Below, one piece after another: positions 41,677 through 52,289 of a stretch of DNA of 64,000 nt. Origin of the DNA: Arenibacter arenosicollis (GTDB lineage: Bacteria > Bacteroidota > Bacteroidia > Flavobacteriales > Flavobacteriaceae). The notes beneath the pieces are model-generated. The model had not been told where the DNA came from. It did no database searches and saw nothing but the letters and a program-made list of their open reading frames with translations. A program made the position numbers and the translations under genes. The DNA is taken from NCBI RefSeq assembly GCF_014397245.1, contig NZ_JACLHY010000011.1, positions 87,107-151,106 on the forward strand, read 5' to 3'. How positions within the stretch are numbered: the stretch's first letter is position 1; every line of letters begins with the position of its first letter.

Positions 41677-42010
41677 GGAGTTCAATGACTATCGTTCCAA
41701 AATGAACGAAAAGCTATTGGCCGACAACAATAAGATAATTAAAAGAATCTTCAACCTAGACACTAATGCCTACGCCGCTGGTGCTCTGGATGTAAAAACC
41801 AAGGAACTTTTGGGACTGGTTGCCTCTGCAGTACTTCGTTGTGATGATTGCGTGAAGTATCATTTGGAAAGCTCCTTCAATGAGGGTGCAAGTAAAGAAG
41901 AAGTTATGGAAACTTTGGGCATAGCCACCCTAGTTGGCGGTACTATAGTAGTACCCCATTTAAGAAGGGCCTATGAATATTGGGAAGAATTGGAAAAACA
42001 AGAAGGTTAA
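41660..42010 (+). CDS. Carboxymuconolactone decarboxylase / AhpD-like protein
   Basis: 116 aa. All-helical AhpD-like fold with the CxxC redox centre CDDC followed by VKYHLES, then the C-terminal GIATLVGGTIVVPHLRRA. Small members act as thiol-dependent peroxidase-like proteins, but the substrate is unknown. It overlaps tatC by 17 bp in another frame, so translation is coupled. Its presence between tatC and lptB is conserved in many Flavobacteriia as far as I recall. Confidence 0.88.
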   Translation: MPNQVKEFNDYRSKMNEKLLADNNKIIKRIFNLDTNAYAAGALDVKTKELLGLVASAVLRCDDCVKYHLESSFNEGASKEEVMETLGIATLVGGTIVVPHLRRAYEYWEELEKQEG

Positions 42011-42074
42011 AAAAACTACAATATCTTTTCCCAAACTAATATAAGGCTTAGTTTTGGGGAATAGCAAAGGTACT

Positions 42075-42815
42075 ATGAAGCTAAGAGCAGATAATATAAT
42101 GAAGTCCTACCGAGGGCGACAAGTAGTTAAAGGAATTTCACTGGAAGTAAACCAAGGGGAGATTGTTGGTTTATTGGGTCCCAATGGTGCCGGAAAAACT
42201 ACGTCGTTCTATATGATCGTAGGCCTGATCAAGCCCAACGGGGGCAACATTTATCTGGACAAAATGGAAATAACACGCTTTCCCATGTACAAAAGAGCGC
42301 AAAACGGAATTGGATATTTGGCACAGGAAGCTTCTGTATTTAGGAAATTGAGCATCGAAAAAAATATTCTGAGCGTACTTCAATTGACCAAGTTGAGCAA
42401 AAAAGAGCAGTTAATGAAGATGGAATCGCTCATAGAGGAATTTGGACTGGGCCATATTCGGAAAAACCGTGGCGATCTTTTATCCGGTGGAGAAAGAAGG
42501 AGGACCGAAATTGCAAGGGCTTTGGCCACAGACCCAAAATTTATATTATTGGATGAACCCTTTGCCGGAGTAGACCCTGTTGCCGTTGAGGACATACAAA
42601 GAATTGTAGCCCAGCTTAAAAATAAAAATATTGGCATTTTAATTACCGATCACAACGTACAGGAAACTTTGGCAATTACAGAGCGCTCATATTTAATGTT
42701 CGAAGGTGGAATCCTTAAATCTGGGATTCCCGAAGATTTGGCGGCCGATGAAATGGTGCGCAAAGTGTATTTGGGACAGAATTTTGAGCTTCGTAAAAAG
42801 AAATTGGATTTCTAG
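42075..42815 (+). CDS. lptB: LPS export ABC transporter ATPase
   Basis: 246 aa. Walker [14 protein letters not shown]-loop [15 protein letters not shown] (the LptB-specific reading), signature [16 protein letters not shown], Walker [15 protein letters not shown]. Powers extraction of lipopolysaccharide from the inner membrane with LptFG. The ATG at 42075 with AAAGG a few bases before is preferred over an in-frame upstream start at 42054. It lies in the same run as kdsD, linking Kdo supply and LPS export. Confidence 0.95.
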   Translation: MKLRADNIMKSYRGRQVVKGISLEVNQGEIVGLLGPNGAGKTTSFYMIVGLIKPNGGNIYLDKMEITRFPMYKRAQNGIGYLAQEASVFRKLSIEKNILSVLQLTKLSKKEQLMKMESLIEEFGLGHIRKNRGDLLSGGERRRTEIARALATDPKFILLDEPFAGVDPVAVEDIQRIVAQLKNKNIGILITDHNVQETLAITERSYLMFEGGILKSGIPEDLAADEMVRKVYLGQNFELRKKKLDF

Positions 42816-42933
42816 TTTCTCCTAGACGACTTCCCTATCGCAAATTGTTTATCACCCCTACCAAGACGACTTTTTTTATCTTCTTTTATAAAAATTACAG
42901 TAAGCAAAGACTGCCAAGGCAATTTTACAACAC

Positions 42934-43695
42934 TCAAACGGTTTTTGGGGTATTGAATTGATTTACCAAAGAACTAATAACATAGAAGGCAATTATAGCC
43001 GGAATAGCCATAAATTTCATGGTTAGTATCAGCACAAAACTTACTACAATGAATATATAACGCAGTGCGTTATCCTTAAAACCCCAATTTTTAAACTTCA
43101 AAGCAAAAAGTCCAATACGTGCATTCAGCAAATAGGAACTCAGTAGGGTGGTCCCGATCAAGAACCATTTATTAAGGATAATAGCGTTTAAAAAATCATT
43201 GTTATGATATAGCAATATTAAAGGGAAAGAAAGTATTAGCAATGCATTGGCCGGAGTAGGAAGCCCCACAAATGAGGAAACTTGATTTTCATCTAGGTTA
43301 AATTTCGCCAAGCGATAGGCCGAGGCAAGGGTAATTAGAAACCCAAAAAAAGGAAGCAACGGGATGTCAAAAGTCTCCCATCTCATCGTCTCTGCTGAAT
43401 CTAGTTGCAGTCCTATATTCCATCCACCACTGTAAGAGATACTCAAAAGCTGAAACATAACGATCCCTGGCACCAATCCACTGGTAATCATATCGGCCAA
43501 GGAATCCAACTGCAGTCCCAATTCACTTTTTACATCCAAAAGACGAGCAGCCAATCCATCAAAAAAATCAAAAAAGATACCTAAAAAAACAAAAGCCGCT
43601 GCCAATTCCAATTTGTTCAAAACTGCAAACACAGTGGCAACACAACCGCAAAAAACATTTAACAAGGTTATTATATTGGGAATATGGCGTTTCAT
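42934..43695 (-). CDS. pssA: CDP-diacylglycerol-serine O-phosphatidyltransferase
   Basis: 253 aa integral membrane protein with about 7-8 helices. The CDP-alcohol phosphotransferase motif is complete: DFFDGLAARLLDVKSELGLQ followed by LDSLADM gives the D..DG..AR....G...D...D pattern. Makes phosphatidylserine, the precursor of phosphatidylethanolamine. Monocistronic and convergent with lptB. Confidence 0.94.
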   Translation of the reverse strand: MKRHIPNIITLLNVFCGCVATVFAVLNKLELAAAFVFLGIFFDFFDGLAARLLDVKSELGLQLDSLADMITSGLVPGIVMFQLLSISYSGGWNIGLQLDSAETMRWETFDIPLLPFFGFLITLASAYRLAKFNLDENQVSSFVGLPTPANALLILSFPLILLYHNNDFLNAIILNKWFLIGTTLLSSYLLNARIGLFALKFKNWGFKDNALRYIFIVVSFVLILTMKFMAIPAIIAFYVISSLVNQFNTPKTV

Positions 43696-43892
43696 AAGTC
43701 TAGTTTTAAATAGGTTAATACCAAAATCTGCTTATTACAGATTGGGTACCATCATGTAAAAATACCATTTATTAAAAAATGCTGTTAAAATATATCTTGT
43801 TTTTTATAATACACCGTACTATGCTGCCCAAATCCTAGAATTTGTTCGATATTTGCGTTGATATTTTAAAAAATAGTGGCTCCCAATAGTAT

Positions 43893-45077
43893 ATGCGGAT
43901 AAAGATTCTTTTTATTACATTTTTTATAGGCCTCATAAGCTTCGGAACGGCGCAGGTCCGGGAATTAACCCCTGAAGCTCAAATAAGTGTTCTGACCTGT
44001 GGTTCTGGCAGTGACCTATACACGACTTTCGGCCATAGCGCCATTAGAATCCAGGATTCCGCCCAAGGAGTGGACTGGGTTTATAACTATGGTACTTTTA
44101 ATTTTGACCCACCCATGTTTTACGTGGAGTTCGCCATGGGGAAACTATTCTACTCCCTGAGCAAACAGAACATGCCCAATTTTTTATACGCCTACGAACT
44201 AGAGAATAGATGGGTAAAAGAACAACTATTAAAGCTCACCCCCATTCAAAAAAATGAGTTGTTCCAATTTTTGGAAAACAATTATCGCCCTGAAAATAGG
44301 GATTATAAATACGATTTCTTTTTCAACAATTGCGCCACCAAAATACCCGATGTATTACAAGAATCCTTAGGCGAAAAATTACTTTTTAAGGAAGGCCATT
44401 TGGAGAAAAAATACACCTTCAGACAATTGATCCACCAAAACCTAACCCCCAATTCTTGGTCTAGTTTTGGAATTGATCTGGCGTTAGGGGCGGTAATCGA
44501 CAGAACCGCCACCGTAAAAGAACATATGTTCTTACCCATTTATGTAATGCAACAATTGGGCAATACCACCTTGGCAGACCATGATCTTGTACTTAGGGAA
44601 AGAACCATATTGGAGTCCGTAAAAAAGAAGGGAGAGGGGTACTTTTTAGCTTCGCCCCTATTTTGGATCTTGGCACTGCTTGTGTTTGTACTGGTCATAA
44701 CTTATATTGATTACAAAAATCATGTTAGAAGCAGGATCGTAGATTCCATCCTGTTTTTCGTGACTGGTTTGGCCGGTCTTCTATTAGTTTTCCTTTGGTT
44801 TTTTACTGATCATACGGCCACAGCCAACAACTTTAATATCTTATGGGTATTTCCATTAAATTTAATTGTTGGTTTTATAATTCTTAAAAAGAAGAATACC
44901 CCCATCTGGTTGCCCAAATACCTTTTATTTCTTTTGGGGTTATTGGGCTTGACCCTAATTTTGGGAATATTTAAAATACAGGTGTTCTCTATGCTAGCCA
45001 TACCCCTTTGGATGATGCTAGGTGTGAGATATCTTTTTTTATGGAAGTATTTCCAACAACAAATCAGTTTAAAATAA
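43893..45077 (+). CDS. DUF4105 membrane protein, candidate Lnb-type lipoprotein N-acyltransferase
   Basis: 394 aa. Signal peptide about 1-20; a periplasmic DUF4105 domain with SVLTCGSGSDLYTTFGHSAIRI (C36, H48) and FFFNNCATKIPD (C147, the likely thiol); then about five helices from residue 255. From memory this family and architecture are now associated with Lnb, the Bacteroides enzyme that N-acylates lipoproteins in place of Lnt; the assignment here is by family only. First gene of a close-packed run with an ABC-F gene 8 bp downstream. Confidence 0.8.
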   Translation: MRIKILFITFFIGLISFGTAQVRELTPEAQISVLTCGSGSDLYTTFGHSAIRIQDSAQGVDWVYNYGTFNFDPPMFYVEFAMGKLFYSLSKQNMPNFLYAYELENRWVKEQLLKLTPIQKNELFQFLENNYRPENRDYKYDFFFNNCATKIPDVLQESLGEKLLFKEGHLEKKYTFRQLIHQNLTPNSWSSFGIDLALGAVIDRTATVKEHMFLPIYVMQQLGNTTLADHDLVLRERTILESVKKKGEGYFLASPLFWILALLVFVLVITYIDYKNHVRSRIVDSILFFVTGLAGLLLVFLWFFTDHTATANNFNILWVFPLNLIVGFIILKKKNTPIWLPKYLLFLLGLLGLTLILGIFKIQVFSMLAIPLWMMLGVRYLFLWKYFQQQISLK

Positions 45078-45085
45078 TACTTTAG

Positions 45086-46966
45086 ATGAACCTACTTACT
45101 GTAGAAAACATATCCAAATCATTTGGCGAGTTATCACTTTTTTCAAATATTTCCTTTGGCATTAATAAGGATCAAAAAATTGCACTTATTGCCAAAAATG
45201 GTAGTGGCAAAACTTCCATCCTAAATATACTATCTGGCAAAGATGCTTCAGATACCGGGCAAATAAATAGCCGAAAAGGCATTCGAATTTCATTTTTGGA
45301 ACAAGAACCTGATCTAGACCCCCTATTGACCATTGAGGAAACCATTTTTGCGTCGGACAACGAGGTTTTGAAAGTTATTTTAAACTACGAACATGCGCTA
45401 CAAAATCCTGAAGATGAGGATGCCTATCAAAAGGCTTTTGAAGCCATGGAGCGTTATGATGCCTGGGATTTTGAAACCCAATACAAGCAGATTCTGTTCA
45501 AATTAAAACTGGAAGATCTAGATGTAAAGGTAGGCCAGCTATCTGGAGGACAAAAGAAGCGATTGGCCTTGGCCAATGCCTTGATCAATAGACCAGACCT
45601 GCTTATTCTGGACGAACCTACCAACCATTTGGATCTGGAAATGATCGAGTGGTTGGAACAGTATTTCGCCAAGGAAAACATGACCCTGTTTATGGTTACC
45701 CATGATCGTTATTTCTTGGAACGTGTCTGCAATGAAATTATTGAGCTGGACAATGGACAGCTGTATTCCTATAAGGGCAATTATTCCTATTATTTGGAGA
45801 AGAGGGAAGCGCGTATAGAACAGGAGGCGGTAGAACAGCACAAATCCAAGATTTTATTTAAGAAAGAATTGGATTGGATGAGAAGGCAGCCCAAAGCGCG
45901 AACCACAAAATCCAAGTCAAGAATTGACGATTTTCACACCATAAAGGAAAAGGCTAGCCAACGTAGAAAAGAACACGAGGTTCAGTTGGAAATTAATATG
46001 GAACGTATGGGGAGCAAAATTGTAGAGCTCCATAAAATATCCAAATCCTTCCCCAATAAACCCATTCTTGATAAATTTGAATATAATTTCCTCAAAGGCG
46101 AGCGTATCGGTATTATTGGAAAAAATGGTACCGGGAAATCTACATTTCTAAATATATTGAGTGGTGCCGAACAGCCGGACAGCGGCAAGGTAATTACAGG
46201 AGAAACCATTAAGTTCGGTTATTATACCCAAAACGGCATTACCATTAAAGAAGGTCAAAAAGTTATTGATGTCATTCGCGAATTCGGCGATTACATCCCT
46301 CTAATGAAAGGAAAACAAATTTCCGCCCAGCAATTACTGGAACGTTTTCTATTCGATCGCAAAAAACAATACGATTTTGTGGAGAAACTGAGTGGTGGGG
46401 AACGCAAGCGACTATACCTTTGTACCGTATTGATACAAAATCCGAATTTTCTTATTTTGGATGAACCAACAAACGATTTGGATATAGTTACTTTAAACGT
46501 ACTGGAAAGTTTTCTACTCGATTTCCCAGGCTGTCTTCTAGTAGTTTCCCATGACCGTTATTTTATGGATAAGATCGTAGACCACCTCTTTGTTTTTAGG
46601 GGGAATGCCGAAATCGAGGACTTTCCTGGAAACTATTCCGATTTCAGATCCTACGAAGACAGTAATGTTCAGGAAAACAAGGCTGCCAAAGAAAAAGCTG
46701 TAGAAGAAAAAAATTCCAAAAATACCTGGAAAGCGGAAGAAACAGAAAAAAAACTTTCCTTTTTGGAACAGAAGGAATACAAACAGTTGGAAAAGGAAAT
46801 ACAAAAACTGGAATCCAAAAAAGTGGAAATCCAGAATAAATTTACGGACAGCAGCCTGTCAGGCGATGATATTTCCAAGTTATCCATTCAACTAAAAGAA
46901 ATTACAGATGCCATAGAAGGTAAAACGGAACGTTGGTTCGAACTTTCAATGTCCATGGGCGAATAG
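45086..46966 (+). CDS. ABC-F family ATPase
   Basis: 626 aa with two ATPase domains and no membrane segment. Walker A motifs IAKNGSGKTS and IGKNGTGKST; signatures LSGGQKKRLALANAL and LSGGERKRLYLCTVL; Walker B LLILDEPTNHLD and FLILDEPTNDLD. A linker rich in Lys/Arg (KARTTKSKSR) lies between them, and a C-terminal coiled coil (about 540-610) is of the Uup type. ABC-F proteins act on the ribosome or in DNA transposition control (Uup); which role applies here is unknown. Confidence 0.94.
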   Translation: MNLLTVENISKSFGELSLFSNISFGINKDQKIALIAKNGSGKTSILNILSGKDASDTGQINSRKGIRISFLEQEPDLDPLLTIEETIFASDNEVLKVILNYEHALQNPEDEDAYQKAFEAMERYDAWDFETQYKQILFKLKLEDLDVKVGQLSGGQKKRLALANALINRPDLLILDEPTNHLDLEMIEWLEQYFAKENMTLFMVTHDRYFLERVCNEIIELDNGQLYSYKGNYSYYLEKREARIEQEAVEQHKSKILFKKELDWMRRQPKARTTKSKSRIDDFHTIKEKASQRRKEHEVQLEINMERMGSKIVELHKISKSFPNKPILDKFEYNFLKGERIGIIGKNGTGKSTFLNILSGAEQPDSGKVITGETIKFGYYTQNGITIKEGQKVIDVIREFGDYIPLMKGKQISAQQLLERFLFDRKKQYDFVEKLSGGERKRLYLCTVLIQNPNFLILDEPTNDLDIVTLNVLESFLLDFPGCLLVVSHDRYFMDKIVDHLFVFRGNAEIEDFPGNYSDFRSYEDSNVQENKAAKEKAVEEKNSKNTWKAEETEKKLSFLEQKEYKQLEKEIQKLESKKVEIQNKFTDSSLSGDDISKLSIQLKEITDAIEGKTERWFELSMSMGE

Positions 46967-46988
46967 TTCCATAAAAGTAGCGTACAGG

Positions 46989-47495
46989 ATGTTTTATCGC
47001 CTTTTCTCATTTTTAAAATTTTGGATATCATCCAGCAACCAACACGGAGTACACTCCCCATTTGTGTACCAATATGTTACAAAGTGCCTTTATGCTGCCC
47101 CAAACTTTAAAAGTAGTATGTCCCATAACATTCTGCTAAAAACAATAGCCTATTTTAAAATAGCCCAAGTGCAATTGACACCTAATAATACGGCATTGGA
47201 AAAGGCAATAACCAAAACCGTAAGTGGGGTAACCATTACCAATCCCTCCAGCCAATTAATATTTATCGGTACATTGAACCATGAAACCATAAATAAATAT
47301 ATTGTTCAAAATGTCAACATTACCAACGACACCATTGTTTATGTGGATAAAATACACGAAACAAAGGATACTAATAAATTATGGAAAAGCATTAAAGAAT
47401 TGGAAAAGATAAGGGTAAGCATAGACCTGTTTTATGGTGGATTGTTATTTTTCCGAAGAGAACAGGTTAAGGAGCATTTTAAGATTCGGATTTAA
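46989..47495 (+). CDS. Shortened class I SAM methyltransferase-like protein
   Basis: 168 aa. The N-terminus (SFLKFWISSSNQHGVHSPFVY) and the C-terminus (VSIDLFYGGLLFFRREQ, then VKEHFKIRI) closely resemble a flavobacterial methyltransferase family of about 230-260 aa. Here most of the middle is missing: the glycine-rich SAM motif I expected after the YFK segment is replaced by QVQLTPNNTALEKA. The frame is intact and well spaced, 22 bp after the ABC-F gene. It is either a non-catalytic relic or a repurposed protein. Confidence 0.7.
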   Translation: MFYRLFSFLKFWISSSNQHGVHSPFVYQYVTKCLYAAPNFKSSMSHNILLKTIAYFKIAQVQLTPNNTALEKAITKTVSGVTITNPSSQLIFIGTLNHETINKYIVQNVNITNDTIVYVDKIHETKDTNKLWKSIKELEKIRVSIDLFYGGLLFFRREQVKEHFKIRI

Positions 47496-47541
47496 ACCCG
47501 TATTTTTAATGGTCGTTAAAGGAAATCCAAAAATCTGATCA

Positions 47542-47691
47542 ATGGACTACATCATTTACATAGTGCTTGCCGTTCTTGGAGTAATTTTCTTGGTGACCCA
47601 AGGATTTACCAAACGAAAATCCCGGGATAGGAAATCAAGAAAATTCATGGAGGACTACAAGAGAGAGAATAGAGACAAACCAAAGGACTAA
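47542..47691 (+). CDS. Small one-helix membrane protein, 49 aa
   Basis: Short frame beginning MDYIIYIVLAVLGVIFLVTQ, a single hydrophobic helix, followed by a strongly charged tail (TKRKSRDRKSRKFMEDYKRE). The hydrophobic/basic layout is what is expected of a real membrane peptide and not of chance translation. It sits 46 bp after the shortened methyltransferase, in the same run as the DUF4105 and ABC-F genes. Function unknown. Confidence 0.6.
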   Translation: MDYIIYIVLAVLGVIFLVTQGFTKRKSRDRKSRKFMEDYKRENRDKPKD

Positions 47692-47818
47692 AAGTTATAC
47701 CTAAACATTATTGTATATATTCACCTAAAGGTCAACAGCTTTTAATCTTGACCCAATGAATTACCGCCAAAAGCGATCGAAAATTAAAATTCCCTAAAAT
47801 TAATATACATCAACCCAC

Positions 47819-48394
47819 ATGAAAATATATACTAAAACAGGTGATGATGGCACAACAGGTCTGTTTGGGGGTACCAGGGTACCCAAGCATCATATTCGAA
47901 TTGAGAGTTATGGCACCTTGGACGAGCTCAATTCCTGGATCGGATTAATCAGGGATCAAGATATAGCAGATTCCTCCAAGAAGATATTGATAAAAATACA
48001 GGAGAAGTTGTTTACGGTAGGAGCTTTATTGGCCATTGACCCCAAGAAGGAAAAACTTAAAAATGGTAAAGACCGATTGAATATTCCAAAAATTGGCGAC
48101 GAAGATTTAAAACTGTTGGAACAGGAAATAGACAAAATGGAATTGAACCTGCCCCCCATGACCCATTTCATATTGCCAGGCGGGCATACAACCGTGTCAT
48201 ATTGTCACATTACCCGGACCATTTGCCGCAGGGCGGAGCGTTTGGTCTCCCAATTAAACGATTATGAACCAGTGGATCTCACTTTATTGTCCTATTTAAA
48301 CAGACTTTCAGATTTCCTCTTTGTATTGGCACGAAAATTGTCGCATGATAAACAAGCCAAAGAAATAAAGTGGATTCCAGAGAAACAGGACTAA
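47819..48394 (+). CDS. Cob(I)alamin adenosyltransferase, PduO type
   Basis: 191 aa. N-terminal KIYTKTGDDGTTGLFGGTRV (ATP-binding), then the catalytic-region ICRRAERLVSQL and the C-terminal YLNRLSDFLFVLARKL, all PduO-family marks. Adenosylates cob(I)alamin to coenzyme B12, used for example by methylmalonyl-CoA mutase. No cobalamin synthesis genes are nearby, which suggests salvage. Confidence 0.95.
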   Translation: MKIYTKTGDDGTTGLFGGTRVPKHHIRIESYGTLDELNSWIGLIRDQDIADSSKKILIKIQEKLFTVGALLAIDPKKEKLKNGKDRLNIPKIGDEDLKLLEQEIDKMELNLPPMTHFILPGGHTTVSYCHITRTICRRAERLVSQLNDYEPVDLTLLSYLNRLSDFLFVLARKLSHDKQAKEIKWIPEKQD

Positions 48395-48474
48395 TAAATC
48401 CGTTAATTCTTCGTTATCAAATTATTAAAGCAATAAAATTCGAAATTAAATAATTGAATTTTATGCAAAAAAAC

Positions 48475-48504
48475 TTGGCAGTCTCAGTTTAAAAATTACT
48501 TTTG
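48475..48504 (+). promoter_or_regulatory. Bacteroidetes-type promoter of the DUF2795 gene
   Basis: TTGG at 48475-48478, 18-bp spacer, then TACTTTTG at 48497-48504, an exact TAnnTTTG. The start codon follows at 48531, giving a leader of about 20 nt. This is the best primary-sigma promoter I can read in the window. Confidence 0.7.
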
Positions 48505-48530
48505 CAAAATATTAAAAATAAATAATTACG

Positions 48531-48755
48531 ATGTATTGGACATTAGAATTAGCATCCTACTTAAGTGATGCGCCCTGGCCCGCAACAAAAGACGAATTGA
48601 TAGATTACTCAATTAGAACCGGTGCACCTTTGGAAGTTGTAGAAAATCTACAATCCATGGAGGAAGAAGGAGGGGAAATTTATGAATCAATCGAAGAGAT
48701 TTGGCCAGACTATCCTACAGAAGAAGACTATCTTTGGAACGAGGACGAGTATTAA
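48531..48755 (+). CDS. DUF2795 domain-containing protein
   Basis: 74 aa, very acidic. The core (PWPATKDELIDYSIRTGAPLEVVENLQSM without its ends) follows the DUF2795 pattern, in which a hydrophobic patch and a K-D-E-L-type helix form a small fold. The C-terminus (YPTEEDYLWNEDEY) is typical of the flavobacterial branch. Role unknown. It has its own promoter and a terminator at 48776-48804. Confidence 0.85.
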   Translation: MYWTLELASYLSDAPWPATKDELIDYSIRTGAPLEVVENLQSMEEEGGEIYESIEEIWPDYPTEEDYLWNEDEY

Positions 48756-48775
48756 AATATTAACGGAATTACAAC

Positions 48776-48804
48776 AAAAAAGTCTCATATGAGGCTTTTT
48801 TTTT
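48776..48804 (+). terminator. Terminator of the DUF2795 gene
   Basis: Stem AAAAAAGTCTC with GAGGCTTTTT around ATAT, with one G-T pair, then a run of T. It starts 21 bp after the stop codon. Confidence 0.75.
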
Positions 48805-48929
48805 ACGTAATTTTGATGTTGGAATATCTTACATCCAAAAGATAGCATTTTACGTGCCAACTAAAGAAAACTGTGTATACACAAAGGAAATGGCTTTAAC
48901 GAAGCCTTTCATTAATAACAGAAAACATT

Positions 48930-51900
48930 ATGAGTTTTTTAAATTCGATATTAAAGGTATTTGTAGGGGATAAATCAAAGAAAGATGTCAAAGACCTACA
49001 ACCTTTAGTCAATCAAATAAAATCTTTCGAGGCCGCCTTAGAAAAATTAAGCCACGATGAACTTCGAGAAAAAACAACTTTTTTTAAAAATAAGTTAAAA
49101 GAAGACTGCAAAGCACTTAATGAGGAAATAGCTAAGTTACTAAATGAGGTAAAAGAATCTACCGATATAGACAAAAACGAGGATATTTACGCAGAAATAG
49201 ACAAACTAAAAGAAGAAATTTATACCATTTCCGAAAAGGCCTTGACGGAAATGTTGCCCGAAGCCTTTGCCGTAGTAAAGGAAACTGCAAAACGTTTTGC
49301 CAATAATGAAACCCTAACGGTAAAAGCTACCGAGCACGACAGATTGCTTTCCGGCTCAAAAGATTATGTTACCCTTAATGGCGACCAAGCTATTTGGAAA
49401 AACTCCTGGGATGCTGCAGGTAAGCAAGTTACTTGGGATATGGTTCATTACGATGTGCAATTAATTGGCGGTATAGCCCTGCACCAAGGTAAGATTGCTG
49501 AAATGCATACCGGGGAAGGCAAAACCTTGGTAGCTACCCTCCCATTGTATTTAAATGCACTAACAGGAAATGGAGCGCATTTGGTGACGGTTAACGACTA
49601 TCTGGCAAAGAGGGATAGTGCCTGGATGGCTCCTATTTTTGAGTTCCACGGACTTTCGGTGGACTGTATTGACAAACATCAACCTAATTCTGACGGACGT
49701 AGGGCAGCCTATAACGCGGATATTACATACGGTACCAATAACGAATTTGGCTTTGATTATCTTAGAGATAACATGGCACATACGCCTAGTGATCTGGTTC
49801 AACGACCACATAATTACGCCATAGTGGATGAGGTGGATTCCGTTCTTGTAGATGATGCCCGTACCCCTTTGATTATTTCAGGCCCAGTACCAGAAGGTGA
49901 TCGTCACGAATTTAATGAGCTAAAACCAAAAGTTGGTGATATCGTCAACAAGCAACGTGCCTATTTAACAGGAGTTTTGGCGGAAGCTAAAAAATTAATT
50001 ACCGAGGGCGACACCAAAGAAGGTGGTTTCCTATTACTTAGAGTGCACAGAGGTCTTCCTAAAAATAAGGCTTTGATCAAGTTTTTGAGTGAAGAAGGGG
50101 TAAAACAATTGCTTCAAAAAACCGAGAACTTTTACATGCAGGATAACAACCGTGAAATGCCGAAGGTAGATGAAGAACTTTGGTTTGTTATTGATGAAAA
50201 AAATAATCAGATAGAACTTACCGAAAAGGGAGTGGAATATCTATCCGGGGATGGCGATAAGGACTTTTTTGTAATGCCCGATATTGGTAATGAAATAGCC
50301 AAAATTGAAAATCAAGAGCTTGAAATAAACAAAGAAGCTGAATTAAAGGAAGAATTGTTCAAGGATTTTGCCATAAAAAGCGAACGCATCCATACCATGA
50401 ACCAACTTTTAAAAGCTTATACCCTTTTTGAAAAAGATGTGGAGTATGTGGTTATGGAAAACAAGGTCATGATCGTGGATGAACAAACCGGCCGTATTAT
50501 GGATGGTCGTCGTTATTCGGACGGATTGCACCAGGCCATAGAGGCTAAGGAAAATGTAAAAATCGAGGCCATGACCCAGACCTTTGCCACGGTAACCCTT
50601 CAGAATTACTTTAGGATGTACAGCAAACTGGCAGGGATGACAGGTACAGCCGTTACGGAAGCAGGTGAGTTTTGGGAGATATACAAGTTGGATGTTATGG
50701 AAATTCCTACCAACAGACCCATTGCTCGTGATGACAGGCAAGACTTGATCTATAAAACCAAACGCGAAAAGTACAATGCTATAATAGAAGAGGTAACCAA
50801 AATTTCGCAGTCCGGTAGACCGGTACTTATTGGTACTACCTCAGTAGAAATCTCCGAATTGCTTTCCCGTATGTTGACCATTAGGAAAGTACCACACAAC
50901 GTACTTAACGCAAAATTGCACAAAAAGGAAGCAGATATTGTTGCGGAAGCAGGTAATGCAGGCATAGTTACCATAGCCACTAACATGGCTGGTCGTGGTA
51001 CCGATATAAAACTAAGCCCAGAAGTAAAAAAAGCAGGAGGTTTGGCAATCGTAGGTACCGAACGTCACGATTCCAGAAGGGTAGATAGGCAGCTTAGAGG
51101 GCGGTCAGGACGTCAAGGAGATCCAGGAAGCTCTCAATTCTACGTTTCCTTAGAGGATAACCTTATGAGGTTATTTGGATCGGACAGGGTCGCCAAAATG
51201 ATGGACAAAATGGGCTTGGAAGAAGGTGAGGTTATTCAGCATTCCATGATGACCAAATCTATAGAGCGGGCACAGAAAAAAGTAGAGGAAAACAATTTTG
51301 GTGTACGAAAAAGATTGTTGGAATATGATGATGTAATGAATGCTCAAAGGGAAGTAGTCTATAAACGAAGACGCCATGCCTTACAAGGAGAGCGATTAAA
51401 AGTAGACATTGCCAACATGATCTATGACACCTGTGAGGTAATTGCGGACACCAATAAGGCGGCCAGCGATTATAAAAACTTTGAGTTCGAACTTATAAAA
51501 TATTTCTCCATAACCTCTCCCATTAGTGAAAATGAATTTGCAAAAATGGGTGTTCAGGAAATAGCGAATGTCATTTATAAGACAGCCTTTACGCATTATA
51601 AGAACAAAATGGAGCGCAACGCTGCCACGGCGTTCCCAGTAATAAAAAATGTATATGAGGACAATGCCAATAAGTTTGAAAGGATCGTAGTGCCATTTAC
51701 AGATGGTATTAAATCCTTGAATGTGGTTACCAATCTTCAGGAAGCTTATGAAAGTAATGGCAAACAATTGATAACAGATTTCGAAAAGAATATCTCCCTT
51801 GCCATTATCGACGATTCATGGAAAACACATTTGCGAAAAATGGACGAGTTAAAACAATCCGTTCAATTAGCTGTGCATGAACAAAAGGATCCTTTGTTGA

Positions 51901-52289
51901 TTTACAAATTTGAGGCCTTTGAACTCTTCAAAGGAATGATCGAAAAGGTGAACAAAGAAATTGTTTCATTTTTATTCAAAGGGGAGTTACCTAATCAAAG
52001 CCCGGAAATTCAAGAGGCTAGAAATATTCGTAGGCCAAAGGAAAATTTGAAGACCTCTAAAGAGGAAATTCCCAACAGTGATGAAATGTCCGCCCAAAGC
52101 AGGGCCGTGGGCCAGAACCAAGGTGGACGTCCACAGGTAACGGAAACCATTGTAAGGGAAAAGGCCAAAATAGGCAGAAACGAAAGAGTAACCATTAAGA
52201 ATGTAATGTCGGGCGAAAGCAAGACAGTAAAATACAAGCAGGCGGAGCCATTATTGGACAAAGGAGAGTGGGTAATAATAGAAGAATAA
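48930..52289 (+). CDS. secA: Preprotein translocase ATPase SecA
   Basis: 1119 aa, the long Bacteroidetes form with an insertion in the first nucleotide-binding domain (about 340-500). Walker [12 protein letters not shown], the DEVD box in [28 protein letters not shown] and [14 protein letters not shown] are all intact. The usual C-terminal zinc-binding Cys tail is absent; instead the protein ends with a short conserved [12 protein letters not shown]. Drives protein export through SecYEG. Monocistronic with a strong terminator. Confidence 0.98.
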   Translation: MSFLNSILKVFVGDKSKKDVKDLQPLVNQIKSFEAALEKLSHDELREKTTFFKNKLKEDCKALNEEIAKLLNEVKESTDIDKNEDIYAEIDKLKEEIYTISEKALTEMLPEAFAVVKETAKRFANNETLTVKATEHDRLLSGSKDYVTLNGDQAIWKNSWDAAGKQVTWDMVHYDVQLIGGIALHQGKIAEMHTGEGKTLVATLPLYLNALTGNGAHLVTVNDYLAKRDSAWMAPIFEFHGLSVDCIDKHQPNSDGRRAAYNADITYGTNNEFGFDYLRDNMAHTPSDLVQRPHNYAIVDEVDSVLVDDARTPLIISGPVPEGDRHEFNELKPKVGDIVNKQRAYLTGVLAEAKKLITEGDTKEGGFLLLRVHRGLPKNKALIKFLSEEGVKQLLQKTENFYMQDNNREMPKVDEELWFVIDEKNNQIELTEKGVEYLSGDGDKDFFVMPDIGNEIAKIENQELEINKEAELKEELFKDFAIKSERIHTMNQLLKAYTLFEKDVEYVVMENKVMIVDEQTGRIMDGRRYSDGLHQAIEAKENVKIEAMTQTFATVTLQNYFRMYSKLAGMTGTAVTEAGEFWEIYKLDVMEIPTNRPIARDDRQDLIYKTKREKYNAIIEEVTKISQSGRPVLIGTTSVEISELLSRMLTIRKVPHNVLNAKLHKKEADIVAEAGNAGIVTIATNMAGRGTDIKLSPEVKKAGGLAIVGTERHDSRRVDRQLRGRSGRQGDPGSSQFYVSLEDNLMRLFGSDRVAKMMDKMGLEEGEVIQHSMMTKSIERAQKKVEENNFGVRKRLLEYDDVMNAQREVVYKRRRHALQGERLKVDIANMIYDTCEVIADTNKAASDYKNFEFELIKYFSITSPISENEFAKMGVQEIANVIYKTAFTHYKNKMERNAATAFPVIKNVYEDNANKFERIVVPFTDGIKSLNVVTNLQEAYESNGKQLITDFEKNISLAIIDDSWKTHLRKMDELKQSVQLAVHEQKDPLLIYKFEAFELFKGMIEKVNKEIVSFLFKGELPNQSPEIQEARNIRRPKENLKTSKEEIPNSDEMSAQSRAVGQNQGGRPQVTETIVREKAKIGRNERVTIKNVMSGESKTVKYKQAEPLLDKGEWVIIEE

